A stretch of DNA of 53,758 nucleotides from Candidatus Bathyarchaeota archaeon (lineage in GTDB: Archaea; Thermoproteota; Bathyarchaeia; Bathyarchaeales; DTEX01). The notes under the pieces were generated by a model. That model saw nothing but the letters and a program-made list of their open reading frames with translations. It made no database searches and was not told the origin of the DNA. Positions 51,184 through 53,758 of the stretch are shown here, one piece after another. Within the stretch, counting starts at the first letter, position 1, and each line of letters opens with the position of its first letter. The position numbers were made by a program, and so were the translations under genes. Where the stretch lies: the NCBI GenBank assembly GCA_003601835.1, contig PIYB01000001.1:1-53758 (forward strand), in the 5' to 3' direction.

Positions 51184-53160
51184 ATGTCAAGGAAACAAAG
51201 TGAAGGGTTAACAATCATTATGCTCCTGTTTTGCTTAAGTCTAACGCAAGGAGTCACAACGCTGCCGTCAAAGGCTGTAACACAGCCGCAGTTCATCCAC
51301 GATTATGGTAATTGGACTTACATAAGCAAGCCCGGTTTACCAGTCAAAATCAATGCAGGCAATATTTCAATAGGCAATAATCACACCTATATCTGCAACT
51401 TGAAGGCAGGAGCAAAGTATCATATCTACTTTTACGGTGACTGGGTTGACTATGATCCCTTAACTAACAAAACCGATTACGACATCTTCGTCTATGACCC
51501 AACGGGACGCGAAGTATCAATGCACACAGAATCCGCGGGACTACCAGAACATCTGGGCACAACAGTGTATGATCCATTTTTCATCCCAGAGACGTCTGGA
51601 AACTACAGTTTCGTCATAAGAAACGACGACAAGGAAAGCCGAGGCGCAAAGGCTGGCACGTTTATGATAATTGAGCATTTAGAATGCAACCGGTGGTACG
51701 AAATTTTCATCTCCAGAAAACCGGGTGAAGAACCTTTCGAAGACGCGTATTGGGCCTACGAATTTGCCACTTCAAGCGAAAGAATAGAGGTTTTAGTTGA
51801 AGTGCCTGATCCGCCCGAGGCATACTTGGACATGTACGAGGCTCAGCTGTATCTTATGGCGAACCCGTCTCAAGGTGTGGGAACAATGTTGAACGGCATG
51901 CCATTACCGTGGGAGCTTGGACTGTACGGTGAAATGCATGATTCGGGGATTTATGGTGGTTACCGACTGGACGCTGAAGGATTCAGACATGTGAACGCGT
52001 CTGCAAGCTGCGAATATTACGGTCAGGACATGCTGATTGATTATGTTCTTCCCAGTGCGGCTGCGGGAACAGGTAACGAGACATCTTCCGATGCTAACCG
52101 TTTGTTTCTTTATCATCTAGCCTTGATCGCTGAGAACGGAGAAGGCGTCATAAGGTTCATGTTCAAAACAGATTTCACTCCTCCGTCATTAAGTATTGAG
52201 AACCCAATTGAAAGCGCCTACTCCGACCAGGAAGTGGATGTAACGGCACATGCATACGACGGAGAATCCGGATTGAAAAGCGTTCTTCTGAATTATACGA
52301 CAACCGATTGGGAAAACTGGACTGCTGTTGAAATGTCCCTTTCTGAGAACGACACATACGTAGCCAAGATACCCATGCAGTCACCTGGCAGCACAGTCAA
52401 GTACAGGGTTACCGCTTCTGACATGGCTGGAAACATGGTGCAACAGGAAAACTCGTATGTAGTGAAGAGCAAAACCGATATGTCTATTGCGCTGTCGAAG
52501 ACCGTTCTCGATAGCGGAGAAAGTATAGGCGTTAACGGCTGGATATCCCATGGCTCGGTAACGGTGACGCTTGACTACACGTGGCAAAACACTCATTTCC
52601 TGAGAACCGTATTAGCCGACAGCGACGGACATTTTACCGATGAATTCACACCTGACAAGGCGGGAACATGGACCGTAACCGCGAAATGGTCCGGCAACCA
52701 AGAATGTTTTCCGGGTTCAAGTAACACTGTGAAGTTCACGGTTGAAAAGGTTTCGACGTCAGTAACGTGCAGCGTCAACAAAGCAACGATGGTCACGGGT
52801 GAAACGGTGGATGTCACCGGGTACGTTTTGCCTGCGGAAAGAAACATGAAGGTGATATTAAGGTTCACGAAACCTGATGGAACAACAATTGAGCGGGAAA
52901 CCTATACAAGCTCTGACGGCTCCTACGAACTGATAGCGTTCAAACCTGGTGTTGTTGGTCGGTGGCAGGTTCAAGCAACCGTGTCCGAAGATGAAGCTCA
53001 TCAATCTTCATCCAGCAGCAAAGTAAACTTCGTCGTCAACGAAACCTGGCTAAACCAGTACAAACTATACATAATAGGCGCAGCTGTAGCCGCCATAATC
53101 GTGGTCTCCATAGTGATTCTTCTTTCTCGCAAGAAAGAAGAGATAGAGGAAGAAGAATAA
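51184..53160 (+). CDS. Membrane-anchored cell-surface protein with Ig-like repeats
   Basis: A 658-residue secreted protein. Residues 1-30 form a signal peptide (LTIIMLLFCLSLTQGVTT). The N-terminal part has Asp-rich, strand-rich sequence (DYDIFVYDPTGREVSMHTES). Around 336-428 is an Ig/fibronectin-like module (DVTAHAYDGESGLKSVLLNY). Two more Ig-like repeats follow at about 430-522 and 523-620, each with a SxxVTxS...GETV/SI...VTGY/NGW pattern. The C terminus is one membrane helix (IIGAAVAAIIVVSIVILL, about 627-648) and an acidic tail. Its place after the pilus genes suggests an adhesin or pilus-associated surface protein. Confidence 0.85.
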   Translation: MSRKQSEGLTIIMLLFCLSLTQGVTTLPSKAVTQPQFIHDYGNWTYISKPGLPVKINAGNISIGNNHTYICNLKAGAKYHIYFYGDWVDYDPLTNKTDYDIFVYDPTGREVSMHTESAGLPEHLGTTVYDPFFIPETSGNYSFVIRNDDKESRGAKAGTFMIIEHLECNRWYEIFISRKPGEEPFEDAYWAYEFATSSERIEVLVEVPDPPEAYLDMYEAQLYLMANPSQGVGTMLNGMPLPWELGLYGEMHDSGIYGGYRLDAEGFRHVNASASCEYYGQDMLIDYVLPSAAAGTGNETSSDANRLFLYHLALIAENGEGVIRFMFKTDFTPPSLSIENPIESAYSDQEVDVTAHAYDGESGLKSVLLNYTTTDWENWTAVEMSLSENDTYVAKIPMQSPGSTVKYRVTASDMAGNMVQQENSYVVKSKTDMSIALSKTVLDSGESIGVNGWISHGSVTVTLDYTWQNTHFLRTVLADSDGHFTDEFTPDKAGTWTVTAKWSGNQECFPGSSNTVKFTVEKVSTSVTCSVNKATMVTGETVDVTGYVLPAERNMKVILRFTKPDGTTIERETYTSSDGSYELIAFKPGVVGRWQVQATVSEDEAHQSSSSSKVNFVVNETWLNQYKLYIIGAAVAAIIVVSIVILLSRKKEEIEEEE

Positions 53161-53279
53161 TCCAGTGTTCATTCTCTTCTTGTTTCGTCAGCTTTATGAT
53201 CCAAGCGAAAGCACAGTTTTTTCGGTCATTTTTTCCATTAATATCTCAAAAGAACAAGCAAACATTGTGGTGTCCAGTG

Positions 53280-53300
53280 TTTAGAACAGTGTGTTCTAAA
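53280..53300. promoter_or_regulatory. Twenty-one-base palindrome upstream of the beta-propeller gene
   Basis: Nine-base arms TTTAGAACA and TGTTCTAAA flank the spacer GTG. The site lies 47 nt before the TTG of the beta-propeller gene, after the stop of the Ig-repeat protein. It could be an operator for the downstream gene or a hairpin ending the upstream message; the lack of a following T run favours the operator. Confidence 0.5.
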
Positions 53301-53347
53301 ACATAGGATTATGAGGCTCTCGCTGCAACAACGTTACGGTGATATCT

Positions 53348-53758
53348 TTGAATAAAAAAGAACAATCTAGCTTTGCTTCATTCGATAAACATCTGTTCAC
53401 TAAGGCGTCCGCAGCAGCCGTGATGGGCATAACCTTGGGACTCGTTTTTGTCAACCTAGCTTGGTGGATAAGCGTTGCGCCAGAACCAGCAGTTTATGCT
53501 GGACACCCGGTTCTACTGAGGTTTTCTTCTTACTCGGAGCTAAAGACGTATCTAAACGAAACTTCTGATAGATTGCAGTATTATTACTGGAATGTCAGAG
53601 GCGGACTACCGTCGGCTGTTACTTTTTCAGAGTTCAAGAGCGCTTCTGTTGATATTGATTTTTCAAAGACAAACATTCAGGTTGAAGGGGTGGATGAGGC
53701 TGACATAGTGAAATGCGACGGTGAATATATATATCTCGCCTTAAACGAAAGGAACGGA
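53348..53758 (+). CDS. Beta-propeller domain surface protein, 3' end missing
   Basis: The frame starts at TTG, preceded by GGTGAT, and runs off the window after 137 residues. It has an N-terminal hydrophobic segment (about 21-42, AAAVMGITLGLVFVNLAWWI) that serves as signal or anchor, then FSKTNIQVEGVDEADIVKCD, the hallmark N-terminal motif of the secreted beta-propeller family (Pfam PF09826). Such proteins are exported and bind to the cell surface. The propeller blades lie outside. It may be co-regulated with the Ig-repeat protein upstream. Confidence 0.85.
   Translation, partial: MNKKEQSSFASFDKHLFTKASAAAVMGITLGLVFVNLAWWISVAPEPAVYAGHPVLLRFSSYSELKTYLNETSDRLQYYYWNVRGGLPSAVTFSEFKSASVDIDFSKTNIQVEGVDEADIVKCDGEYIYLALNERNG

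Noticed and set aside
1-53758. tRNA or rRNA genes, CRISPR arrays or insertion sequences
   Set aside because: I found no T-loop with matching acceptor arms, no repeat-spacer pattern and no transposase or terminal inverted repeats on reading both strands by eye. A tRNA-scanning program could still find one I missed.

Overview
The window looks like a piece of an archaeal genome, most plausibly a Bathyarchaeia-type (Thermoproteota, formerly MCG) lineage. The lineage name is an inference from gene content, not from a phylogenetic marker analysis. Clearly archaeal genes include NOP5 and fibrillarin, Alba, ribosomal protein eL40, archaeal-type AspRS beside a KH/NusA-like protein, RibL-type FAD synthase, UPF0147, class III signal-peptide pilins with an archaeal prepilin peptidase, and a tungsten aldehyde:ferredoxin oxidoreductase. 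Promoters have TATA boxes about 25 nt before the transcript start, and several genes appear leaderless. TTG and GTG starts are common. I see no tRNA, rRNA, CRISPR array or insertion sequence. No stretch over about 300 bases lacks a gene; the larger gaps (11252-11515, 15428-15681, 23404-23663, 39300-39552, 45391-45622) hold promoters or nothing I can name.

0-6.6 kb: end of FAD synthase, an F420-type luciferase-like oxidoreductase, an iron operon (dtxR-like regulator, feoA, feoB) with a candidate operator, endonuclease IV, a tiny zinc protein and an unknown protein. 6.6-14.8 kb: pyrK/pyrD for pyrimidine synthesis, a GH78 rhamnosidase, the C/D-box RNP pair nop5-flpA, a HAD phosphatase and a sugar isomerase-like protein. 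15-21.7 kb: NikR, YjbQ, and the compact lysine operon dapA-dapB-ask-asd-lysA.

21.8-32.9 kb: a GH29 fucosidase, an Lrp-family regulator whose promoter palindrome matches one before dapA, chorismate mutase and prephenate dehydrogenase, a HAD protein, a Gfo/Idh dehydrogenase with a sugar isomerase, aspS with its KH partner, Alba, eL40, an HTH-phosphoribosyltransferase regulator and small unknown proteins. 33-37.3 kb: AOR with a four-cluster ferredoxin subunit, a small winged-helix-like protein, a hexapeptide acyltransferase and a cyclase-family hydrolase.

37.3-44.1 kb is a decaying stretch. A YdjC/ChbG deacetylase and a reductive-dehalogenase-like protein are each broken by one in-frame TGA, an MDR dehydrogenase has a frameshifting deletion, and a DUF5060-type glycosidase is broken and truncated. 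UPF0147 and two radical SAM proteins between them are intact. 44.2-53.8 kb is a type IV pilus-like locus: a small HTH regulator with a promoter palindrome, prepilin peptidase, three pilin-like proteins, secretion ATPase and TadC/FlaJ-like membrane platform, then an Ig-repeat surface protein and the start of a beta-propeller surface protein. The carbohydrate genes (GH78, GH29, broken DUF5060 and YdjC, Gfo/Idh, isomerases) suggest use of plant-type deoxysugar glycans. AOR with its ferredoxin subunit suggests ferredoxin-based fermentative or acetogenic redox metabolism.
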